From the NCBI GenBank assembly GCA_964343355.1, contig CAYFJC010000018.1:1-22729 (forward strand): a stretch of 22,729 bases of DNA, read 5' to 3'. The translations under genes and the position numbers were made by a program. Below are positions 16,613 through 22,729 of the stretch, in pieces. The notes under the pieces are model-generated. The model made no database searches, had not been told where the DNA came from, and saw only the letters and a list, made by a program, of their open reading frames with translations. Position 1 is the stretch's first letter; each line of letters starts with the position of its first letter. This DNA is from MED-G78 sp964343355 (GTDB lineage Bacteria; Pseudomonadota; Gammaproteobacteria; Magnimaribacterales; D2472).

Positions 16613-16613
16613 A

Positions 16614-17054
16614 TTAGGACCCCTTAAATTTTGAAATTGCTTCTATTAATGCTTTTTCATACCCATCTATACCCATACCTGAGAAAACTCCTTCAGCTAT
16701 ATCTGAGAAAAAAGATTTATGTCTAAAGTCTTCTCTTGCAAAGATATCTGAAATATGGATTTCATAAAACGGAATACTTACTCCAAGCAAAGCATCTCTC
16801 ATGGCAATACTAGTATGCGTATAGGCAGCGGGATTAATTAAAATAATATCCACACCTGAATTTCCAGCTTCATGAATTGCATCAATTAATTCATGCTCAG
16901 CATTAGACTGGATAGCATTTAGATTACATTCATTTTCATTCGCAATCTTTTTTAACTTAGAATTTAACTCATCAAGACTGAGATTTCCATAAATATCCTC
17001 TTCTCTTTTACCAAGTAAATTGAGATTAGGGCCATTAAGTAATAGTATTTCCAT
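16614..17054 (-). CDS. aroQ: Type II 3-dehydroquinate dehydratase
   Basis: AroQ dehydrates 3-dehydroquinate to 3-dehydroshikimate in the shikimate pathway. The 146-residue protein has the type II signature LLLNGPNLNLLGKRE with Arg17 and Tyr22 of the flexible active-site lid, INPAAYTHTSIA with Asn75 and His80, EIHISDIFAREDFRH with catalytic His100 and Arg111, and the usual ending GIDGYEKAL. Length is typical for the dodecameric type II enzymes. The gene begins 32 bases after the DsbD-alpha gene and ends one base before accB. The aroQ-accB-accC order is common in gammaproteobacteria. Confidence 0.96.
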   Translation of the reverse strand: MEILLLNGPNLNLLGKREEDIYGNLSLDELNSKLKKIANENECNLNAIQSNAEHELIDAIHEAGNSGVDIILINPAAYTHTSIAMRDALLGVSIPFYEIHISDIFAREDFRHKSFFSDIAEGVFSGMGIDGYEKALIEAISKFKGS

Positions 17055-17086
17055 TTTTACTGATTTTAGCTGTATTTTCTTCGGTA

Positions 17087-17542
17087 TTATAGGATTTTAT
17101 CAGAAATTCTAAATGACAAGGTTTCCATTGGATAACAAAAACCAGCTTCTGCACAGCCTCGATAATATATTGTAATAATATCTCGATCTATATTAACGGT
17201 CTCTGGCATTGATGCTGATATTTCAAATTCATCTTTTAAAATCAACACATTACCAAAAAAAATATCATCATATCTACTTTGGTTACTTTTCTTTATTGAA
17301 TATTCAATATCTAATTTATTATATTTAATCTTTATATCGTCTAAATATAAATAATGCTTTGGAGCAATTTCCCATTTTAAAGTCGCATCAGCTCTGTTTA
17401 CTAGAATTGAAAGCTTAAAAGCATCTTTGGCGCTTAAGATATCATTTTGTTTTTCTATCTCATCTAAAAGATTGGCCTCTAAAAGGTTTCCATGAATAAA
17501 TATCAATAAAAAGTATAATAAGTTAGAAGCTCTTGATGACAT
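17087..17542 (-). CDS. Stand-alone DsbD N-terminal (alpha) domain protein
   Basis: The 151-residue product has a probable signal peptide (about 1-23) and one domain matching the periplasmic alpha domain of the thiol reductase DsbD: KWEIAPKHYLYLDDIKI at 57-73 (compare WQIKDGYYLYRKQIRI) and YYRGCAEAGFCYPMET at 126-141, whose Cys130 and Cys136 correspond to the catalytic cysteine pair of DsbD-alpha. Full DsbD (about 565 residues in E. coli) continues with eight transmembrane helices and a thioredoxin-like gamma domain; none of this is present, and only 32 bases separate the stop from aroQ. In relatives such as Pseudomonas, full-length dsbD sits in this same place upstream of aroQ-accBC. The domain likely hands electrons to periplasmic partners, but its own electron source must be encoded elsewhere. 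The intact frame and complete motif argue against a pseudogene. Confidence 0.85.
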   Translation of the reverse strand: MSSRASNLLYFLLIFIHGNLLEANLLDEIEKQNDILSAKDAFKLSILVNRADATLKWEIAPKHYLYLDDIKIKYNKLDIEYSIKKSNQSRYDDIFFGNVLILKDEFEISASMPETVNIDRDIITIYYRGCAEAGFCYPMETLSFRISDKIL

Positions 17543-17548
17543 TCCATC

Positions 17549-17554
17549 ATTATA
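17549..17554 (-). promoter_or_regulatory. Possible -10 box (TATAAT) directly before the DsbD-alpha gene
   Basis: Read on the minus strand, TATAAT ends six bases before the ATG at 17542. If used, the transcript would begin at or near the start codon, giving a leaderless mRNA for the seven-gene minus-strand block. It lies in the 68-base divergent gap 17543-17610. No good -35 hexamer is seen, and the match may be chance in AT-rich sequence. Confidence 0.2.
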
Positions 17555-17610
17555 TGAAATTAATGTTAAAAAGAGATTATTTATTTAATTTTATAAAGTC
17601 TGTGTTTTAA

Positions 17611-18621
17611 ATGTCTTATCAAAAAATTTTGCTAAATATATTTTTTCTTTTACCTGCCTGGGTGCTAAGAATCTTTGTATGGAAAAAAGATGTTTACATA
17701 AGAGGCCAAGTTTTAGATTTTAAATCTTCAATACTTATAGCATTAACTCCATCAAGCCTTCTAACAAAGGTTGAGTTTGCTGATGATTTAAGAAATGCAA
17801 TTAATGATGCAAGAATTGCTATGCCAGTTTCTGCTAAGTCTTTAGTTGAAGTTAAGACTGTAGATCACGAATTATTATCTGAGGGTTCATCAATATTATT
17901 AAGAGAATACACACCAAAGGTGCTTACTACCGAAAAGGTAGTTTTATATTTTCATGGAGGAGGTTATGTTATTGGAGATGTAATGACTCATGACAGATGG
18001 GTCTCAAATATGGCAAATATTCTAGAAGCTAAAGTTTATTCATTAAATTATAGATTAGCGCCTGAAAATAAATTCCCAAAAGCAATTGATGATGCATGTT
18101 TGACTTTGGAGTGGTTAAATAATCTAGGATATCAAAATAGTAATATTAGTTTATGCGGAGATAGTGCAGGAGCTCATCTTGCAGCAGCTACGTCTAATCA
18201 CTTAGCAATGAGCAATAAATCAATGCCATCAAGCCAGTGTTTAATTTATCCAATGACTGATCCTTCATGCTCATCCGAATCCCATAGTCTATTTGGGGAT
18301 GGTTATTTCTTAACAAATGATACAATGGTGTGGTTCTGGGAGCAGCTAAGAGGTTCTAATAATGATAATGAAGATATCAGATTTGATTTAAGCAAATTCC
18401 CAATTAATTTAAAGAATCCAAAAACATTAATTATTACTGCTGGATTTGATCCTTTGTGTGATGAGGGTGAAGAATACGCAGCCCTATTAAATAATGCAGG
18501 AGTTAGTATCGAACATATTCATTATCCAAATATGTTCCATGGTTTTGTAACTATGACAAAATTAAAAGCCGCCAAATATGCAGCTGAAGATTTTTTAAGT
18601 GATTATAAAAAAATATTATGA
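17611..18621 (+). CDS. Alpha/beta hydrolase, HSL-family esterase/lipase
   Basis: This 336-residue protein belongs to the hormone-sensitive-lipase (family IV) carboxylesterases. The oxyanion-hole motif HGGG is at 115-118, the nucleophile elbow GDSAG at 183-187 with Ser185, and the remaining triad is probably Asp280 (GFDPLCDE) and His310 (HGF). A hydrophobic stretch at about 6-24 (ILLNIFFLLPAWVLRIFVW) could anchor it to the membrane; it does not look like a cleaved signal peptide. The natural substrate cannot be told from sequence; short acyl esters are typical for the family. It starts the plus-strand block and overlaps the ABC ATPase gene by four bases (ATGA), suggesting a shared function. 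Confidence 0.9.
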   Translation: MSYQKILLNIFFLLPAWVLRIFVWKKDVYIRGQVLDFKSSILIALTPSSLLTKVEFADDLRNAINDARIAMPVSAKSLVEVKTVDHELLSEGSSILLREYTPKVLTTEKVVLYFHGGGYVIGDVMTHDRWVSNMANILEAKVYSLNYRLAPENKFPKAIDDACLTLEWLNNLGYQNSNISLCGDSAGAHLAAATSNHLAMSNKSMPSSQCLIYPMTDPSCSSESHSLFGDGYFLTNDTMVWFWEQLRGSNNDNEDIRFDLSKFPINLKNPKTLIITAGFDPLCDEGEEYAALLNNAGVSIEHIHYPNMFHGFVTMTKLKAAKYAAEDFLSDYKKIL

Positions 18622-20216
18622 GTAAATTATTAGAAATTAAAAACTTATCTGTAGATTTTAATGTCAGAGATACAAAATTTAGAGCTGTAGATTCTATCAG
18701 CCTAAGTCTTGATAAAAATGAAACTATGGCTTTAGTTGGAGAGTCAGGCTCTGGTAAGTCAGTTACAGCCATGTCAATTCTTCAACTCCTACCCGACCTA
18801 AAAGCTTCATATGGAAATGATTCATCTATATTTTTTGATCAAATAGATATTTTGAATGCCTCAAAGAAAGAATTACGTTCTATTAGAGGTAACCAAATCT
18901 CTATGATCTTTCAAGAGCCAATGACATCATTAAACCCATATCATAAAGTTGGAAAACAAATTATGGAATCTTCCTTGCTCCACTCAGGTCTCTCAAGATC
19001 AGAGGCTGAAGAGGAGGCAAAAAGCCTTATGAAATTAGTTGAAATACCAGATGTTAATAGAAGATTTAACGCATATCCTCATGAACTTTCAGGAGGCCAA
19101 AGACAAAGAATTATGATTGCTATGGCTCTGGTGAACAAGCCTAAGTTATTAATTGCAGATGAACCTACCACTGCTCTTGATGTAACAATACAAGCCCAGA
19201 TACTCGATCTCATGGGCAAGCTTAAATCAGAACTTGGAATGTCTATTCTGTTCATAACTCATGATTTGGGTCTTGTAAGAGAATTTTCAGATACTGTAAG
19301 CGTTATGAAAGATGGAAAAATTGTAGAGCAAGGCAATACTCAGCAAATTTTTGATAATCCTCAAGATGAATATACTAAAAAACTATTAGATGCTGAGCCA
19401 CTTCCAAAAACTCATTTATTACTAGAATCAACATCTATGATAAAGGTTGAAAATTTAGATATTTTCTATGATATCCCTTCTATTAATTTCTTAAAAAAGA
19501 ATCGATTTCATGCGGTTAAAAATATTTCATTTGATATTCAAAAAAATACTACAATTGGCCTTGTAGGCGAATCAGGATCAGGAAAATCTACACTAGGCAG
19601 AGCGATTGCTAATCTTATTAAGTATGAAGGTAAAATTTTCTATCAGGGGAAAGATTTACAATCCTATAATTCTAAAGAAATGAAAAATCTTAAAAAAGAT
19701 ATCCAAATTGTTTTTCAAGATCCTTATGGTTCCCTCTCTCCAAGAATGACAATAGGAGAAATTATTGGTGAAGGATTAGATGTTCATTTTAGTTTAACCA
19801 AAGATCAAAAGAATAAAAGAATTGAAGAAGCAATGATTGATGTAGGTATTGATCCCAATATGAAGTTTAAATACCCACACGAATTCTCAGGCGGACAAAG
19901 ACAACGAATTGCAATTGCTCGATCTATAATCTTGCAACCAGCATTTATGATTCTTGATGAACCAACTTCAGCTCTCGATAGATCAATACAAATTCAAATA
20001 ATTGATTTACTTAAAAAGATACAAGATAAATATGAGCTAACTTACTTATTTATTAGTCACGATTTAAAAGTAATTAGAGCAGTTTCTGATTACATTTTTG
20101 TGATGCAGGATGGAAATTTAGTTGAATCAGGCAAAGCCGATGAAGTATTTAATAATCCACAAAAAGAGTACACAACTAAATTACTTACAGCTGCTTTAAA
20201 GTACGCAACTAACTAA
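18618..20216 (+). CDS. ABC transporter protein with two fused ATP-binding domains (YejF/peptide-opine-nickel type)
   Basis: The 532-residue protein consists of two nucleotide-binding domains in tandem. The first has Walker A GESGSGKS at 41-48, signature LSGGQ at 157-161 and Walker B ending DEP at 181-183; the second has Walker A at 317-324, signature FSGGQ at 423-427 and DEP at 447-449. Both domains resemble the Dpp/Opp/Yej ATPases of the peptide/opine/nickel uptake family, and the fused layout is that of YejF or GsiA. Each half has the family's C-terminal extension (DNPQDEYTKKLL, NNPQKEYTTKLL). No permease or binding-protein gene is adjacent; partners must lie elsewhere, so the substrate is unknown. 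It overlaps the esterase gene by four bases and is six bases from ilvD. Confidence 0.92.
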   Translation: MSKLLEIKNLSVDFNVRDTKFRAVDSISLSLDKNETMALVGESGSGKSVTAMSILQLLPDLKASYGNDSSIFFDQIDILNASKKELRSIRGNQISMIFQEPMTSLNPYHKVGKQIMESSLLHSGLSRSEAEEEAKSLMKLVEIPDVNRRFNAYPHELSGGQRQRIMIAMALVNKPKLLIADEPTTALDVTIQAQILDLMGKLKSELGMSILFITHDLGLVREFSDTVSVMKDGKIVEQGNTQQIFDNPQDEYTKKLLDAEPLPKTHLLLESTSMIKVENLDIFYDIPSINFLKKNRFHAVKNISFDIQKNTTIGLVGESGSGKSTLGRAIANLIKYEGKIFYQGKDLQSYNSKEMKNLKKDIQIVFQDPYGSLSPRMTIGEIIGEGLDVHFSLTKDQKNKRIEEAMIDVGIDPNMKFKYPHEFSGGQRQRIAIARSIILQPAFMILDEPTSALDRSIQIQIIDLLKKIQDKYELTYLFISHDLKVIRAVSDYIFVMQDGNLVESGKADEVFNNPQKEYTTKLLTAALKYATN

Positions 20217-20222
20217 AGATTT

Positions 20223-21884
20223 ATGGCAAATAGAAAGTATTCAAAGCATTTAGTAGATGGCCCTCACCAAGCGGCATCTAGATCTATGCTTAGAGGAGCT
20301 GGCTTTACTAGTGAAGATTTTAAGAAGCCTTTTGTAGGGATTGCCTCTACTGGAGCAAAAGTAACTCCATGTAATATGCATATCAATGATTTAGCAAATA
20401 TTGTTGAAGATTCTATAGGTGATGCAGGTGGTAAAGGAGTTTTATTTAATACTATTACAGTCTCTGATGGAATTTCTATGGGTACTCAAGGAATGAAATA
20501 TTCACTTGTATCAAGAGAAGTAATTGCCGATTCTATTGAAACTGTTGTTGGTTGCCTTGGATATGATGGCGTTATAGCAATTGGCGGATGTGATAAAAAT
20601 ATGCCTGGTTGCATAATAGGTTTAGCAAGACTAGACAGGCCATCTATATTTATCTATGGCGGCTCAATACGACCAAGCGAAAAAAATACTGACTATGTGA
20701 CGGTTTGTGAAAAAGTTGGTGAATTTGCAAAAGGAGATATATCTGAACAAGAATTAATTGAAATTGAAACTATTTCAGTTAAAGGACCAGGTTCTTGTGG
20801 GGGAATGTATACCGCTAATACTATGGCTTCTGCGATTGAAGCATTAGGAATGAGTCTTCCTGGAAGTAGCAGTCAAGATGCTTTATCCAACAATAAACTT
20901 AATGATTGCAAAGCATCTGGCGAAGCTGTTATGCATTTACTAGAAAAAGATATAAAACCTTCTGACATTATGACTAAACAAGCATTTGAAAATGCTATAA
21001 CCGTGGTAATAGCTCTTGGCGGCTCCACTAATGCGGTATTGCATTTATTAGCCATGGCTCATGCAATTGGTGTTGATTTGCATTTGGATGATTTTAGTAG
21101 AATTGGAAAAAAGACACCTGTTTTAGCTGATTTGAAGCCATTTGGTAGCTATTTCATGTCTCAGCTTAATGCTCAAGGTGGCATAGAGCCAGTTATGAAG
21201 ATGTTACTTGAGCAAGGATTACTTCATGGCGATTGCTTGACTGTAACTGGTAAAACCGTGAAAGAGAATCTACAAAATATTGAAGGTTATTCAGATGATC
21301 AGTCAATTATCATGGGTTTAGATAAACCTATAAAAAATAGTAGTCACTTAAGAATACTTTATGGAAATTTATCACCTGAAGGTGCAGTAGCAAAAATTAC
21401 TGGTAAAGAAGGAACTTCATTTAGTGGTATGGCTAAAGTATATAACTCTGAAGAAGAGGGTTTAAAAGCGATTCTTGATAAACTAATTAAGCCTGGAGAT
21501 GTAATTATAATTAGATACGAAGGACCAAAGGGTGGTCCCGGCATGAGGGAGATGTTAAAACCAACATCTGCAATTATGGGACAGGGTCTTGGCGATAAAG
21601 TAGCCTTTCTTACTGATGGGAGATTCTCTGGAGGAACGCATGGTTTTGTTGTTGGGCACATAACTCCTGAAGCCTATGATGGGGGTCCATTGGCATTAGT
21701 TGAAGATGGAGATCAAATAACTATAGATGCTGATAAAGATCTATTAACTATAGATATATCTGATGAAGATCTAGCAAAGAGAAAAGCTCAATGGATTAAT
21801 CCTATAGTCCCACCCAAAAAAGGCGTATTGGCAAAGTATGCAAAAAGTGTAAAATCTGCAAGTCTTGGAGCTATTACTGATTAA
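20223..21884 (+). CDS. ilvD: Dihydroxy-acid dehydratase
   Basis: IlvD dehydrates 2,3-dihydroxy-isovalerate and 2,3-dihydroxy-3-methylvalerate in the synthesis of valine, leucine and isoleucine. The 553-residue protein has the expected cluster ligands Cys50 (TPCN), Cys123 (GGCDKNMPGC) and Cys192 (GPGSCGGMYTANTM), with Lys125 as the site of the carbamylated Mg-binding lysine. C-terminal motifs YEGPKGGPGMREM and TDGRFSGGTHGFVVGH are present. The shorter length and N-terminus fit the roughly 560-residue [2Fe-2S] class rather than the 616-residue E. coli [4Fe-4S] enzyme; cluster type is an inference. It follows the ABC ATPase gene by six bases and precedes hemB by 19. Confidence 0.96.
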   Translation: MANRKYSKHLVDGPHQAASRSMLRGAGFTSEDFKKPFVGIASTGAKVTPCNMHINDLANIVEDSIGDAGGKGVLFNTITVSDGISMGTQGMKYSLVSREVIADSIETVVGCLGYDGVIAIGGCDKNMPGCIIGLARLDRPSIFIYGGSIRPSEKNTDYVTVCEKVGEFAKGDISEQELIEIETISVKGPGSCGGMYTANTMASAIEALGMSLPGSSSQDALSNNKLNDCKASGEAVMHLLEKDIKPSDIMTKQAFENAITVVIALGGSTNAVLHLLAMAHAIGVDLHLDDFSRIGKKTPVLADLKPFGSYFMSQLNAQGGIEPVMKMLLEQGLLHGDCLTVTGKTVKENLQNIEGYSDDQSIIMGLDKPIKNSSHLRILYGNLSPEGAVAKITGKEGTSFSGMAKVYNSEEEGLKAILDKLIKPGDVIIIRYEGPKGGPGMREMLKPTSAIMGQGLGDKVAFLTDGRFSGGTHGFVVGHITPEAYDGGPLALVEDGDQITIDADKDLLTIDISDEDLAKRKAQWINPIVPPKKGVLAKYAKSVKSASLGAITD

Positions 21885-21903
21885 TACCTAATAAATTATT
21901 TAA

Positions 21904-22729
21904 ATGTTTACTAAAAGAAAATTTCCATCCACCCGTCTTAGACGTCTCCGCTCTAAACCATTTATAAGAGATCTGGTTAGAGAGAATATTTTAACTGGAG
22001 ATGATTTAATTCAACCTTTATTTATAAAAGAGGATTTAAGTGGACTTGAGCCTATTGATCAAATGCCAGGAATATCAAGATTTGGGTTAGATTCCATAGA
22101 AAAAGAAATAGAAGAACTTATGAATCTAGGCATAAAAGCAGTTGCGCTATTTCCAGTTATTAACCCTAATAGAAAAGATGAAAATGGCAGCGAAGCTATT
22201 AATCAAAACAACCTCATTTGTAATGCAATTAAAAATATAAAATCTTCATTTCCTGAAATTATTATCATTTCAGATGTAGCCCTAGATCCATATACAAATC
22301 ATGGACATGATGGGATATTGATTAATAACTATGTAGATAATGATAAGACTTTAGATCAACTTGTTAAGCAATCAATTGCTCTAGCTCAAAGTGGAGCAGA
22401 TATTATTGCGCCTTCGGATATGATGGATGGCAGAATTAAAGCAATAAGAAGCGCTCTTGAAGAAAATGATTTTAAGAACACTATTCTCCTGTCTTATGCT
22501 GCTAAATATAATTCAAAATTTTATGGACCATTTAGAAGCGCTGTTGGATCAAGTTCAAACCTTGGAAAGTCAAGTAAAGCTGAGTATCAAATGGATATAG
22601 CTAATTCAAATGAAGCACTAAATGAAGTTGCATTAGATATAAATGAAGGAGCAGATATAGTTATGGTAAAACCAGGAATGCCATATCTTGATATAATAAG
22701 CAAAGTTAAAGAAACATTTAATGTGCCTA
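21904..22729 (+). CDS. hemB: Delta-aminolevulinic acid dehydratase (porphobilinogen synthase), 3' end outside the window
   Basis: HemB condenses two 5-aminolevulinate molecules to porphobilinogen in heme synthesis. The frame from the ATG at 21904 stays open to the window end, giving the first 275 of roughly 330 residues. The opening RLRRLRSKPFIRDLVRE, IQPLFIKE and MPGISRF are typical. The first Schiff-base lysine lies in SYAAKYNSKFYGPFR and the second in VMVKPGMPYLD. The metal site reads DVALDPYTNHGHDG: the three zinc cysteines of the E. coli enzyme are Ala, Asp and Asp, as in the Mg-type Pseudomonas enzyme. The gene follows ilvD by 19 bases on the same strand and is probably cotranscribed. 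Confidence 0.95.
   Translation, partial: MFTKRKFPSTRLRRLRSKPFIRDLVRENILTGDDLIQPLFIKEDLSGLEPIDQMPGISRFGLDSIEKEIEELMNLGIKAVALFPVINPNRKDENGSEAINQNNLICNAIKNIKSSFPEIIIISDVALDPYTNHGHDGILINNYVDNDKTLDQLVKQSIALAQSGADIIAPSDMMDGRIKAIRSALEENDFKNTILLSYAAKYNSKFYGPFRSAVGSSSNLGKSSKAEYQMDIANSNEALNEVALDINEGADIVMVKPGMPYLDIISKVKETFNVP

Noticed and set aside
17055..17086. Decayed remainder of dsbD (a pseudogene) between the DsbD-alpha gene and aroQ
   Set aside because: Only 32 bases are present, too short to contain any trace of the missing transmembrane and gamma domains; the upstream frame is intact with complete motifs.
18738..19980. Repeated GESGSGKS and SGGQRQR coding stretches within one gene, as a DNA repeat
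   Set aside because: They are the equivalent Walker A and signature motifs of two homologous ATP-binding domains; the DNA between them has diverged and there is no repeat element.
21359..21661. 100-codon minus-strand frame opposite ilvD, with another at 20873-21055
   Set aside because: Pro/Ser-rich antisense frames over conserved IlvD motifs; no independent evidence of coding.
1..22729. A novel defence, mobile or secondary-metabolite system
   Set aside because: Every stretch over about 100 bases is occupied by a gene of a recognised housekeeping, membrane or metabolic family; no integrase, transposase, repeat array or biosynthetic cluster signature was seen.

Overview
The window is a gene-dense, AT-rich stretch of a bacterial chromosome carrying almost only housekeeping genes. 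Protein families and gene order point to a gammaproteobacterium with a streamlined genome, and a marine oligotroph of the SAR86 kind would fit. That assignment is an inference from composition, tight gene packing and gene order; no rRNA or marker tree was available. I see no tRNA or rRNA gene, insertion sequence, prophage, CRISPR array or long repeat, and no gap over about 100 bases.

Layout. Positions 1-506 hold a DUF2244 membrane protein, possibly cut at its 5' end. It converges on, and overlaps by 18 bases, a minus-strand phosphofructokinase with the pyrophosphate-dependent signature (489-1742). A plus-strand pair follows: mpl (peptidoglycan recycling) and a stand-alone LON substrate-binding-domain protein. 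A minus-strand PGPGW membrane protein comes next (3702-4133). From 4229 to 10968 seven genes overlap end to end: rsfS, rlmH, mrdA (PBP2), mrdB (RodA), an MltB-type lytic transglycosylase, dacA and a D-amino-acid aminotransferase. This is the elongation/cell-wall operon, linked to ribosome silencing and 23S rRNA methylation.

A long minus-strand block (17542 down to 10961) reads: stand-alone DsbD alpha domain, aroQ, accB, accC, leuS, lptE, holA. It supplies periplasmic thiol chemistry, a shikimate-pathway step, the biotin half of acetyl-CoA carboxylase, leucyl-tRNA synthetase, an LPS-assembly lipoprotein and the clamp-loader delta subunit. It looks like two ancestral gammaproteobacterial clusters (dsbD-aroQ-accBC and leuS-lptE-holA) joined head to tail. 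A plus-strand block (17611 to the end) holds an HSL-family esterase, a double ATP-binding ABC protein with no adjacent permease, ilvD and the first 275 codons of hemB.

I did not find a new multi-gene system. The most unusual points are remodelled forms of known proteins: DsbD reduced to its alpha domain at the conserved locus; an MltB-like enzyme with a LysM module placed inside its catalytic-domain sequence; a LeuRS without the leucine-specific insertion before KMSKS; and a PPi-type phosphofructokinase.
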